This document shows, piece after piece, positions 1 through 5,456 of a DNA stretch of 5,460 nucleotides; position 1 is the first letter of the stretch; the number at the start of each line of letters is the position of its first letter. The DNA is from Chloroflexota bacterium (GTDB taxonomy: Bacteria > Chloroflexota > Anaerolineae > Anaerolineales > DRMV01), in assembly GCA_013153135.1 (NCBI GenBank), contig JAADFA010000066.1, forward strand, positions 1-5,460, read 5' to 3'. A model generated the notes under the pieces. It did not search any database. It worked only from the letters and a program-made list of their open reading frames with translations, and had not been told where the DNA came from. The translations under genes and the position numbers were made by a program.

Positions 1-54
1 AGTGAGACGTCACAGGCCCGTCGCCGAGGCGCGTGGCCCACGATGATTTCCCCT

Positions 55-63
55 TGGTATAAT
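55..63 (+). promoter_or_regulatory. Extended -10 promoter of plsX
   Basis: Bases 58-63 read TATAAT, a perfect sigma-70-type -10 box. It is preceded by TG at 55-56 with one base between, which is the extended -10 arrangement. No convincing -35 box lies 16-18 bases upstream, where the sequence is GC-rich (GTGGCCCA), and extended -10 promoters often lack one. Transcription would begin near base 70, giving a leader of about 23 bases before the plsX start, with GGAGG at 80-84 inside it. The promoter implies that plsX starts its own transcription unit. Confidence 0.75.
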
Positions 64-92
64 CCTCCTACTCTGCCTTGGAGGTGCCCAGG

Positions 93-1109
93 ATGCGCAT
101 CGTCTTAGACGCCATGGGGAGCGATCGCCACCCCGAGCCGGAAGTGCACGCCGCGGTACGCGCCGCGCGCATGTGGCCTGAAGATACCATCATTCTCGTT
201 GGTCAAGAGGCTAAAGTACGTCCCTTGCTCGACCCGCTGCAGCCTCCAGCCAACCTACACTTCGTCCACGCGGATGAAGTGTTTGCGATGACCGACAAGC
301 CGGGCGAAACGGTGCGCCGTAAGCCCAACACGTCCATGGCTGTCGGCATGCGCCTTGTCAAAGACGGCCAAGCCGACGCGTTTGTGACCGCAGGCAACAC
401 TGGCGGCGCGCTGGCCAACGCCCTCTTCATCTTGGGACGCATTCGTGGGGTACGGCGGCCGGGTTTGATCGCTCCCTTCCCGACCCGCACGGGTGGCCAG
501 GTGCTGGTCATCGATGTGGGCGCGAATGCAGAATGTAAGCCCGAATACCTGGTGCAGTTCGCGATTATGGGCTCAGTATACGCGCGTGTAGCATTGGGCA
601 TCGAAAACCCGCGCGTAGGTCTGCTCTCCAATGGTGAAGAGGCTGGCAAAGGCAACGACCTTGTCAAGACCACCTATCCTTTACTCGCCGAGAGCGGCTT
701 GAACTTCATCGGCAACGTCGAGCCAAAGGAAACCTTTGGCGGCCATGTCGACGTGGTGGTGACCGATGGCTTCACGGGCAATGTCTTCCTGAAGACGAGT
801 GAGGCAGTAGCCAAGCTGCTTACGGATGTGCTCAAAGAGCAGCTCTTGGCCTCTCCCCGGACCAAACTTGGCGCCCTGCTTGCCAAGCCCGCGTTCGACC
901 ACCTCAAGGCCATGCTGGATCCGCGACGTCAAGGCGCGGTTCCTTTGTTGGGCATCAACGGCCTAGTATTTGTCGGTCATGGCCGCTCCGACGCGGACGC
1001 GATCTTTAGCGCGCTCAATACCGCGCGGCAGGCTGTGGCGCAAAACTTGCTTCAGCGCCTGCGGGAGGCCATCGCCGAACGTTTGCGAACGAGCCAAGGC
1101 TCGGCCTAG
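93..1109 (+). CDS. plsX: Phosphate acyltransferase PlsX
   Basis: PlsX converts acyl-ACP and inorganic phosphate to acyl-phosphate, the donor used by membrane-bound PlsY in the first step of phosphatidic acid synthesis. It is a peripheral membrane enzyme of the cytoplasm. The 338-residue product has the normal family length and its conserved blocks in order: DAMGSD at 6-11, TAGNTGGA at 99-106, LLSNGEEAGKGN at 177-188, DGFTGNVFLK at 225-234, PLLGING at 284-290 and GHGRSDADAI at 295-304. The ATG at 93 is chosen because GGAGG (80-84) lies 8 bases upstream and the protein then starts MRIVLDAMGSD, as is typical. An in-frame TTG at 78 would overlap that binding site and add five residues. The usual neighbours (fabD, fabH, rpmF, acpP) are absent from the window. 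A NERD-like membrane protein follows after 32 bases, probably on the same transcript. No damage is seen. Confidence 0.97.
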   Translation: MRIVLDAMGSDRHPEPEVHAAVRAARMWPEDTIILVGQEAKVRPLLDPLQPPANLHFVHADEVFAMTDKPGETVRRKPNTSMAVGMRLVKDGQADAFVTAGNTGGALANALFILGRIRGVRRPGLIAPFPTRTGGQVLVIDVGANAECKPEYLVQFAIMGSVYARVALGIENPRVGLLSNGEEAGKGNDLVKTTYPLLAESGLNFIGNVEPKETFGGHVDVVVTDGFTGNVFLKTSEAVAKLLTDVLKEQLLASPRTKLGALLAKPAFDHLKAMLDPRRQGAVPLLGINGLVFVGHGRSDADAIFSALNTARQAVAQNLLQRLREAIAERLRTSQGSA

Positions 1110-1113
1110 GCGG

Positions 1114-1135
1114 TTCGGCCACGCGGCCGGAGGAG
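1114..1135 (+). promoter_or_regulatory. Hairpin touching a ribosome binding site
   Basis: In the 32-base gap between plsX and the next gene, CGGCC (1116-1120) and GGCCG (1125-1129) are perfectly complementary around the loop ACGC. A T-G and a T-A pair (1114-1115 with 1130-1131) can extend the stem to 7 pairs. The right arm includes the first bases of the GGAGGAG ribosome binding site (1129-1135), which lies 6 bases before the ATG at 1142. The binding site is clear. A regulatory role for the hairpin is only inference, since short GC stems arise easily in GC-rich DNA. No U-tract follows, so it is not a typical terminator. Confidence 0.4.
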
Positions 1136-1141
1136 CCTACC

Positions 1142-1945
1142 ATGCGCAGCATGTTGAACTATAAATTTCTCAAACGACAGCTTCGCATTGCCCAATACAC
1201 CAGCCTGCTCGGGCTGCTCTTCTTCGGGGTGGGCATATATCTGACCTTCGCCAAGCCCGAAGCTGTTACTTTTGCGTTCGTGCTCCTGATTTTGGGCTTT
1301 TTGATCTCGCAAGTGGGCATTTATTTCGGTAACCGCTACGGTCGCCAGCCCCGGATCGACCGCGTGCTCGATGAGGCCCTCAAGACCATCGGCGGCGATC
1401 ACACGTTATTCCATTACGCGACCCCGGCTTCGCATCTCATCATCGGGCCCTCGGGCCTGTGGGTTTTGGTGCCCAAGTACCAGCGAGGCCGTATCCGCTA
1501 TCATAAAGGACGTTGGCGCCAATCTGGTGGTTTGGTCTTGTGGTATTTGCGCATCTTCTCTCAGGAAGGCCTGGGCCGTCCAGATTTGGAGATCGAAGAC
1601 GAGGTTAAAGCCGTGCGCAAAGCCTTAGAAGAACACCTCGGCCCCGAGGAGGCAGCCCAGGTACCCATTGAGGCTATTTTGGTCTTTACGAACCCCAAGG
1701 CCGAACTGGTCAACGTCGACGGCGCGCCCGTCCCAACCCTGAAACCTGAAGATCTCAAGGCCTTCCTCCAACCCCGTCTCAAAGAAAAGCGCTTGTCGCC
1801 CGCGTTGGTACGTCGCATCAAAGATGCTCTGGTGCGCTGGGACGAGATTGAAGAGAGCAAGGCCCTGAAGGCATCGGAAGAGGCCGCGCGCAAAGCTCGG
1901 CCGCGCTCCAGGACGAAGAAAAAGCGCAAAAAACGAGGTACTTAA
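1142..1945 (+). CDS. Two-helix membrane protein with degenerate NERD-like domain
   Basis: This 267-residue protein has three parts. Residues about 17-37 and 42-63 are two hydrophobic stretches joined by a short FAKPE turn, predicting a membrane hairpin with the rest in the cytoplasm. Residues about 71-210 resemble the NERD (nuclease-related) domain: SHLIIGPSGLWVLVPKYQRG at 97-116 followed by KGRW, then a later strand IEAILVFTNPKAEL at 176-189 and a helix ending DLKAFL. The tail from 249 is strongly basic (RSRTKKKRKKRG) and may bind nucleic acid or lipid head groups. NERD proteins usually show Asp-His in the first motif and Glu-x-Lys in the second. Here these read Ser-His and Val-Pro-Lys, so nuclease activity is doubtful. 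The start has GGAGGAG 6 bases upstream and was chosen for that. The gene probably shares the plsX promoter. Its function is unknown; a scaffold or binding role at the membrane is inference. Confidence 0.8.
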   Translation: MRSMLNYKFLKRQLRIAQYTSLLGLLFFGVGIYLTFAKPEAVTFAFVLLILGFLISQVGIYFGNRYGRQPRIDRVLDEALKTIGGDHTLFHYATPASHLIIGPSGLWVLVPKYQRGRIRYHKGRWRQSGGLVLWYLRIFSQEGLGRPDLEIEDEVKAVRKALEEHLGPEEAAQVPIEAILVFTNPKAELVNVDGAPVPTLKPEDLKAFLQPRLKEKRLSPALVRRIKDALVRWDEIEESKALKASEEAARKARPRSRTKKKRKKRGT

Positions 1946-1960
1946 CCCCCAACCGTAGCC

Positions 1961-3079
1961 TTAGGCGCGCAACCGGACGATGTCTAAGGGCAGCTGCGTG
2001 AGCACCTCAGGCCCCTCATCCGTGAGATGGACCATGTGCTCCCAGCGCACGCCCCAGCGACCTGGCAGGTACACCCCCGGCTCGATGGTGAACACCATCC
2101 TGGCCTGGAGGGCGCGCTCGTTACCTTCGTACAGGTAAGGTGGCTCGTGCACGTCGAGGCCCAGGCCGTGGCCCGTGCGATGAATGAACGCGTCGGCCAG
2201 GCCTTGCGCGGCCAGGGTGGCGCGCGCGGCCTGGTCAACCGCACCCGCGGGAGCGCCCACGCGCGCCGCGCGTAACGCAGCATTCACCGCGTCCTGCACC
2301 GCGGTCGCAGCATGCGCGAGGTCTTCGGGCACGGTGCTGCTCAGGATGGCCAGGCGCGTCATATCCGAAACGTACCCATCTACCCGCGCGCCCCAGTCCA
2401 CCAGGATGAGGTCGCCCTCAACGAGGACGCGCTCCCCCGGTTGCGCGTGGGGTTCGGCCGCGTGCTCGCCGAACGCAATAATGGGTTCAAAGGGCAGCTC
2501 GGTCTGAGAGCCGAGCGCGAGCAGGGCCACGGTCAATCGGCGGGCCATTTCCGCCTCGGTCACGCCAGGCTGCCATTGGGGGAGCAGGTCTCGCCAGGCG
2601 GCTTCGGCCACCGCGACCGCGCGGCGGATGGCCGCGAGCTCCTCCGGGTCCTTGACCGCGCGCTGCTCCGCCAAGAGCGGGCCTGCGTCCACGATGCGCG
2701 CCGCGGGCGCGGCCTGCTGCAGCAGCCACAGCTCTTGCACGCGCAACCGATTCGGCTCGATGCCGATACGCCCCTGGGTGAGCCCGAGCTCGCGCAGCGC
2801 GCGCGTTACGGCCGGGGCCCACTGATCTGGATCATCGGGGTAGGCATAGACCCCGTCCGGCAACACCCGCGTCGCGGCCGCGCGTTCCAGCTCGGGCACG
2901 ATGAGCGCACTGCGGCCTTCGCGGGTGATGATGCCCAGGATGGGGCGCTCGAGCAGGAGAAAGCGATGCCCGAAGAGATAGGTGAGCGCGGGACCAGGGT
3001 TGAGCGCGAGCGCGTCCAACCCTTCTTGGCGCAGCGCGTCGGCTACGCGCGCACGGCGTTGCGCATAGCGAGGGGTCAT
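1961..3079 (-). CDS. M24 family Xaa-Pro peptidase
   Basis: This is a 372-residue cytoplasmic metallopeptidase of the aminopeptidase P / prolidase group, cleaving peptides at Xaa-Pro bonds. Residues 1 to about 130 form a creatinase-type N-terminal domain and about 145-365 the pita-bread catalytic domain. All five expected dinuclear metal ligands are present: D228 and D239 (in VDWGARVDGYVSDMTR), H304 (TGHGLGLDVHE), E333 (FTIEPGVYLP) and E347 (VRWEH). H211 and H311 match the histidines usually placed at the active site. No signal peptide is seen. The ATG at 3079 is preferred over one at 3103 because GGGAG (3088-3092) lies 8 bases upstream and the start overlaps the dtd stop as ATGA, a sign of translational coupling; the 3103 start has no binding site. 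Whether it is an aminopeptidase (PepP-like) or dipeptidase (PepQ-like) cannot be told from sequence alone. The gene is notably rich in GCGC. Confidence 0.93.
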   Translation of the reverse strand: MTPRYAQRRARVADALRQEGLDALALNPGPALTYLFGHRFLLLERPILGIITREGRSALIVPELERAAATRVLPDGVYAYPDDPDQWAPAVTRALRELGLTQGRIGIEPNRLRVQELWLLQQAAPAARIVDAGPLLAEQRAVKDPEELAAIRRAVAVAEAAWRDLLPQWQPGVTEAEMARRLTVALLALGSQTELPFEPIIAFGEHAAEPHAQPGERVLVEGDLILVDWGARVDGYVSDMTRLAILSSTVPEDLAHAATAVQDAVNAALRAARVGAPAGAVDQAARATLAAQGLADAFIHRTGHGLGLDVHEPPYLYEGNERALQARMVFTIEPGVYLPGRWGVRWEHMVHLTDEGPEVLTQLPLDIVRLRA

Positions 3080-3525
3080 GTCGCATGCTCCCGTTCCAAC
3101 CATAGGGTTACTGGGCCGTCGTTGGCGAGGGAGACCACCATATGCGCGCCGAAGCGTCCCATTTGGACGGGGACGCCGTGTTGCGCGAGCAAGGCCGCAA
3201 AGCGCTGGATGAGCGGTTCCGCGTGTTCAGGTCGGGCCGCGTGCACAAAGGACGGTCGACGACCTTTGCGTGTATCCGCATACAGGGTGAATTGTGAGAC
3301 CACTAGGGCCTCACCGCCCACATCCAACAACGAGCGGTTCATTTTGCCCGCGTCGTCCTCAAAGATGCGCAGCTGCGCGACCTTACGCGCCAGGTACGCG
3401 GCTTCGGCTTCGGTATCCGTGTGGGTTACGCCCACCAGGAGCAACACCCCGGGCCCGATGCGAGCGATGACCTCGCCCGTAACCTCCACTTGGGCCCACG
3501 CGACCCGTTGTAGCAAGACCCGCAT
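3076..3525 (-). CDS. dtd: D-aminoacyl-tRNA deacylase
   Basis: Dtd hydrolyses D-amino acids (and glycine mischarged on tRNA-Ala) from tRNA, protecting translation from wrong-handed residues. It acts in the cytoplasm as a homodimer. The 149-residue length is normal for the family. Both signature motifs are intact: SQFTLYAD at 77-84 and NDGPVT at 135-140, the latter holding the Gly-cis-Pro pair (G137-P138) that enforces chiral selection. MRVLLQRV at the start and KMNRSLLDVGGEALVVSQ before the first motif are also typical. The ATG has GGAGG at 3531-3535, 5 bases upstream. It is the first gene of a two-gene unit: its TGA stop overlaps the ATG of the M24 peptidase as ATGA. A TACAAT -10 candidate at 3553-3558 on this strand would give a leader of about 20 bases. 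Confidence 0.97.
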   Translation of the reverse strand: MRVLLQRVAWAQVEVTGEVIARIGPGVLLLVGVTHTDTEAEAAYLARKVAQLRIFEDDAGKMNRSLLDVGGEALVVSQFTLYADTRKGRRPSFVHAARPEHAEPLIQRFAALLAQHGVPVQMGRFGAHMVVSLANDGPVTLWLEREHAT

Positions 3526-3552
3526 TTTGTCCTCCGCTGGGGGTTTGGATCA

Positions 3553-3560
3553 ATTGTACC
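3553..3560 (-). promoter_or_regulatory. Candidate -10 box for dtd and the M24 peptidase
   Basis: Read on the - strand, this stretch is GGTACAAT, whose TACAAT differs from the -10 consensus by one base. Transcription would start near base 3546, about 20 bases before the dtd ATG, leaving room for the GGAGG site. No good -35 box is seen at the proper distance. The element mirrors the GGTATAAT on the other strand at 3579-3586, so the two promoters stand back to back with 22 bases between their hexamers. Confidence 0.5.
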
Positions 3561-3578
3561 GTGGCCCGCTCGCAGGGC

Positions 3579-3586
3579 GGTATAAT
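3579..3586 (+). promoter_or_regulatory. -10 promoter of the HD hydrolase unit
   Basis: GGTATAAT holds a perfect TATAAT at 3581-3586 and repeats the GGTATAAT string seen before plsX. The base at the extended -10 T position is C here (CGG rather than TGG). No clear -35 box lies 16-18 bases upstream; that position falls next to the divergent dtd -10 box. Transcription would begin near 3593, giving a leader of about 23 bases that carries GAGGAGG (3604-3610). Confidence 0.7.
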
Positions 3587-3615
3587 CATCAGCAACCTTT
3601 CACGAGGAGGCAACC

Positions 3616-4194
3616 ATGACTCGCGAGGAGGCTCTAGCCATCGTGCACGAGTTCGTCAAAAGCGAGAGCCTGCGGCGGCACATGCTTGCTGTGGAGGCGT
3701 GCATGCGCTTTTATGCAGAGAAACTGGGCGAGGACGTGGAGACTTGGGGCATCACCGGGCTGTTGCATGATTTTGACTGGGAAATCCATCCCAACATGGA
3801 CGAACACCCCATCAAGGGGGCCGAAATCTTGCGGGCTCGCGGGGTGCCCGAAGACATTGTGCGGGCTATCCTCGCCCACGCCCCCGAACGTACAGGCGTA
3901 CAGCCTCAGACCCCCATGGAGAAGGCCCTGCGCGCGTGTGACGAGATCACGGGCTTGATCACCGCGGTCGCGTTAGTGCGGCCTTCAAAGTCTTTGTATG
4001 ACCTTAAGGTTAAATCCGTAAAGAAGAAATGGAAGGATAAATCCTTTGCCGCGGGTGTGAACCGCGCGGAGGTCGAAGAAGCTGTAGCTGACTTTGGCGT
4101 GGATCTCTGGGAACACGTTGGCAATGTAATCGAAGCCATGCGCCGCATCGCGCCCGAATTGGGTTTGGACGGCTCGCTGGCGAAATCGGCATAG
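3616..4194 (+). CDS. HD-domain hydrolase, COG2316-like
   Basis: This 192-residue protein belongs to the HD metal-dependent phosphohydrolase superfamily. The metal-binding pattern is complete: H22 (LRRHMLAVE), the H51-D52 doublet (GLLHDFDWE), H88 (ILAHAPE) after H64 (DEHPIKGAEIL), and D109 (ACDEITGLI). The C-terminal part has a basic stretch, DLKVKSVKKKWKDKSFAAGV at 129-148, which I recall as typical of the COG2316 group of predicted HD hydrolases. The substrate of that group is not known to me; nucleotides or phosphate esters are the general expectation. It is cytoplasmic, with no signal peptide or membrane segment. The ATG is fixed by GAGGAGG 5 bases upstream. It begins a two-gene unit, with the next start 9 bases after its stop. 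It is transcribed away from dtd, so the two units may share control. Confidence 0.92.
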   Translation: MTREEALAIVHEFVKSESLRRHMLAVEACMRFYAEKLGEDVETWGITGLLHDFDWEIHPNMDEHPIKGAEILRARGVPEDIVRAILAHAPERTGVQPQTPMEKALRACDEITGLITAVALVRPSKSLYDLKVKSVKKKWKDKSFAAGVNRAEVEEAVADFGVDLWEHVGNVIEAMRRIAPELGLDGSLAKSA

Positions 4195-4203
4195 GAGGCA
4201 GAC

Positions 4204-5322
4204 ATGGCGCTCGCGGGTAAAGGTATGTTTATTTGGAAGGTAAGCCGCTGCGAAGGGGGCGATCCGAACCGCATTGCAGCGGTCGCGGCTCAGGCCAAGC
4301 TCACCCACGTTATCATTAAGGTCGCGGATGGGACGGGTGCGTACAACTACGATTGGGGTACCCGTCGTGACTTGGTCGCGCCTGTACGGGACGCCTTGCG
4401 GCGTTACGGCATTCAAGTGTGGGGTTGGCAGTATATCTATGGCCGCGATCCTCAAGCCGAGGCACGCATCGCCATCCGGCGGGTGCGGGACTTGGGCCTT
4501 GATGGCTTTGTTATTGACGCGGAGAATGAATACAAGGGCCAGCACGCGGCCGCGCAGGAGTATATGACTACTTTGCGCCAGGGCTTGCCCAATACGCCTT
4601 TGGCTTTGAGCTCCTATCGTTTTCCATCCTATCACCCCACCTTCCCGTGGCAAGAGTTTTTGGAGCGGGTAGATATCAACATGCCCCAGGTGTACTGGGT
4701 ACAGGCTCACAATCCGGGTGCCCAGCTGCGCCGTAGTTTGGCTGAGTTCCAGCAAATGCACCCTTGGCGGCCCTTCTTCCCTACTGGGTCGGCCTATTCA
4801 GGTTTTGGCTGGCAACCAACGGCTGAAGAAATTTATGAATTTATGGAAACCGCGCGCTCGTTGGGCTTACCAGGAGTCAACTTTTGGGAATGGTACCCTG
4901 CGCGCACCCAACTTCCGCCCAGCATCTGGCGCACTATCGCGGACTTTGACTGGGGTAGCCCAACCCCGCCGCCGCCACCGCAACCCGCGAACGTGGTTGA
5001 GCGTTATATCCAGGCTCTCAACCAACACAGTGTGGACGCGGTCATACGCTTGTACGCTCCTAATGCGGTCCATATCACCCCCCAGGGTCTGCGGCAGGGC
5101 CTAGACGCGATTCGTAAGTGGTTTATCAATTTTTTAGGCGGCGTGGCTGCCGGCGCGACCTTTGTGCTCAAAAATCACCATCAAGATGGCAACCGTCATC
5201 AGTTCTCCTGGCAGGCCGCGGCCCCTGGCCCACGTGTGCTATCGGGAAGCGATACGATGGTATTAGATCCTGAAGGCCGGATTTATTACCACTTTACCTT
5301 TTACACGGTGTTGGGTGGGTGA
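4204..5322 (+). CDS. GH25-like TIM-barrel protein fused to a SnoaL/NTF2-like domain
   Basis: This 372-residue protein has two domains. Residues about 5-250 look like a glycoside-hydrolase-type TIM barrel, closest by eye to the GH25 lysozyme pattern: HVIIKVADGTGAYN at 35-48, GIQVWGWQYIYG at 69-80, then LDGFVIDAENEYKG at 99-112, where D105 and E107 form a DxE pair placed like the GH25 catalytic pair, then INMPQVYWVQ and VNFWEWYPA (E229). The N-terminal Asp expected in GH25 is replaced (MFIWKVSRC). A proline linker (PTPPPPPQP, 253-261) leads to residues 263-372, which resemble the SnoaL/NTF2-like cone fold: a helix YIQALNQHSVDAVIRLYAPNA, HITPQGLRQG, and a closing GSDTMVLDPEGRIYYHFTFY. No signal peptide is visible, so it is predicted cytoplasmic, which is odd for a cell-wall hydrolase. 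GGAGG (4194-4198) overlaps the stop codon of the HD gene and lies 5 bases before this ATG. Substrate unknown; the barrel could also be a binding protein. Confidence 0.8.
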   Translation: MALAGKGMFIWKVSRCEGGDPNRIAAVAAQAKLTHVIIKVADGTGAYNYDWGTRRDLVAPVRDALRRYGIQVWGWQYIYGRDPQAEARIAIRRVRDLGLDGFVIDAENEYKGQHAAAQEYMTTLRQGLPNTPLALSSYRFPSYHPTFPWQEFLERVDINMPQVYWVQAHNPGAQLRRSLAEFQQMHPWRPFFPTGSAYSGFGWQPTAEEIYEFMETARSLGLPGVNFWEWYPARTQLPPSIWRTIADFDWGSPTPPPPPQPANVVERYIQALNQHSVDAVIRLYAPNAVHITPQGLRQGLDAIRKWFINFLGGVAAGATFVLKNHHQDGNRHQFSWQAAAPGPRVLSGSDTMVLDPEGRIYYHFTFYTVLGG

Positions 5323-5360
5323 GTTTGGAAGTTAGAAGTTGGTGGTTGGAAGATGGAAAC

Positions 5361-5388
5361 CGCGGATGAACACGGATGAACGCGGATG
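5361..5388 (+). repeat. 10-base tandem repeat, about 2.8 copies
   Basis: CGCGGATGAA (5361-5370), CACGGATGAA (5371-5380) and CGCGGATG (5381-5388) follow one another with a period of exactly 10 bases and a single base difference. The repeat is flanked on both sides by C-free TTGGAAG-type repeats, so it sits inside the larger cluster. Its function is unknown. Confidence 0.85.
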
Positions 5389-5394
5389 GTGAGT

Positions 5395-5415
5395 GGTTGG
5401 AGGTTGGAGGTTGGA
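5395..5415 (+). repeat. 7-base tandem repeat GGTTGGA, three copies
   Basis: Three perfect copies of GGTTGGA occur at 5395-5401, 5402-5408 and 5409-5415. The same heptamer occurs once at 5344-5350, and a related 7-base periodicity (GAAGTTA/GAAGTTG) is seen at 5328-5341. The GG pairs at regular spacing could support a two-layer G-quadruplex. Confidence 0.9.
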
Positions 5416-5440
5416 AGATGGCATAAAGCGGGGAGCTGAG

Positions 5441-5456
5441 AGCAGGAAAGCAGGAA
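5441..5456 (+). repeat. 8-base tandem repeat AGCAGGAA, two copies
   Basis: AGCAGGAA occurs at 5441-5448 and 5449-5456, directly adjacent, and may continue beyond the window since the sequence then reads GCGT. It is a third repeat type in the same spacer, with a period different from the 7- and 10-base units. Confidence 0.65.

Noticed and set aside
1..46. Possible 3' end of an upstream gene, with an open frame from base 2 to a TGA at 44-46
   Set aside because: Only 14 codons are visible and nothing is recognisable; another frame is also open up to the TAA at 60-62, so neither can be supported.
78..92. TTG at 78 as the start of plsX
   Set aside because: It overlaps the GGAGG site that serves the ATG at 93, and PlsX proteins normally begin just before the DAMGSD motif.
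1958..1966. GCC-TTA-GGC as a bidirectional terminator
   Set aside because: The stem is only three pairs and no T-tract flanks it on either strand.
3080..3103. Upstream ATG (3103) as the start of the M24 peptidase
   Set aside because: It would add eight residues of unlikely sequence and has no ribosome binding site, whereas the ATG at 3079 has GGGAG 8 bases upstream and the ATGA overlap.
2312..3619. A 435-codon open frame on the + strand, longer than either gene it opposes
   Set aside because: It lies antisense to the M24 and dtd genes, whose own frames carry complete metal-ligand and catalytic motifs. Long antisense frames are common in GC-rich genes, and its translation shows no recognisable domain.
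3985..4761. A 258-codon open frame on the - strand
   Set aside because: It crosses the junction of the HD and barrel genes in antisense, shows no domain pattern, and no ribosome binding site or promoter was recognised for it.
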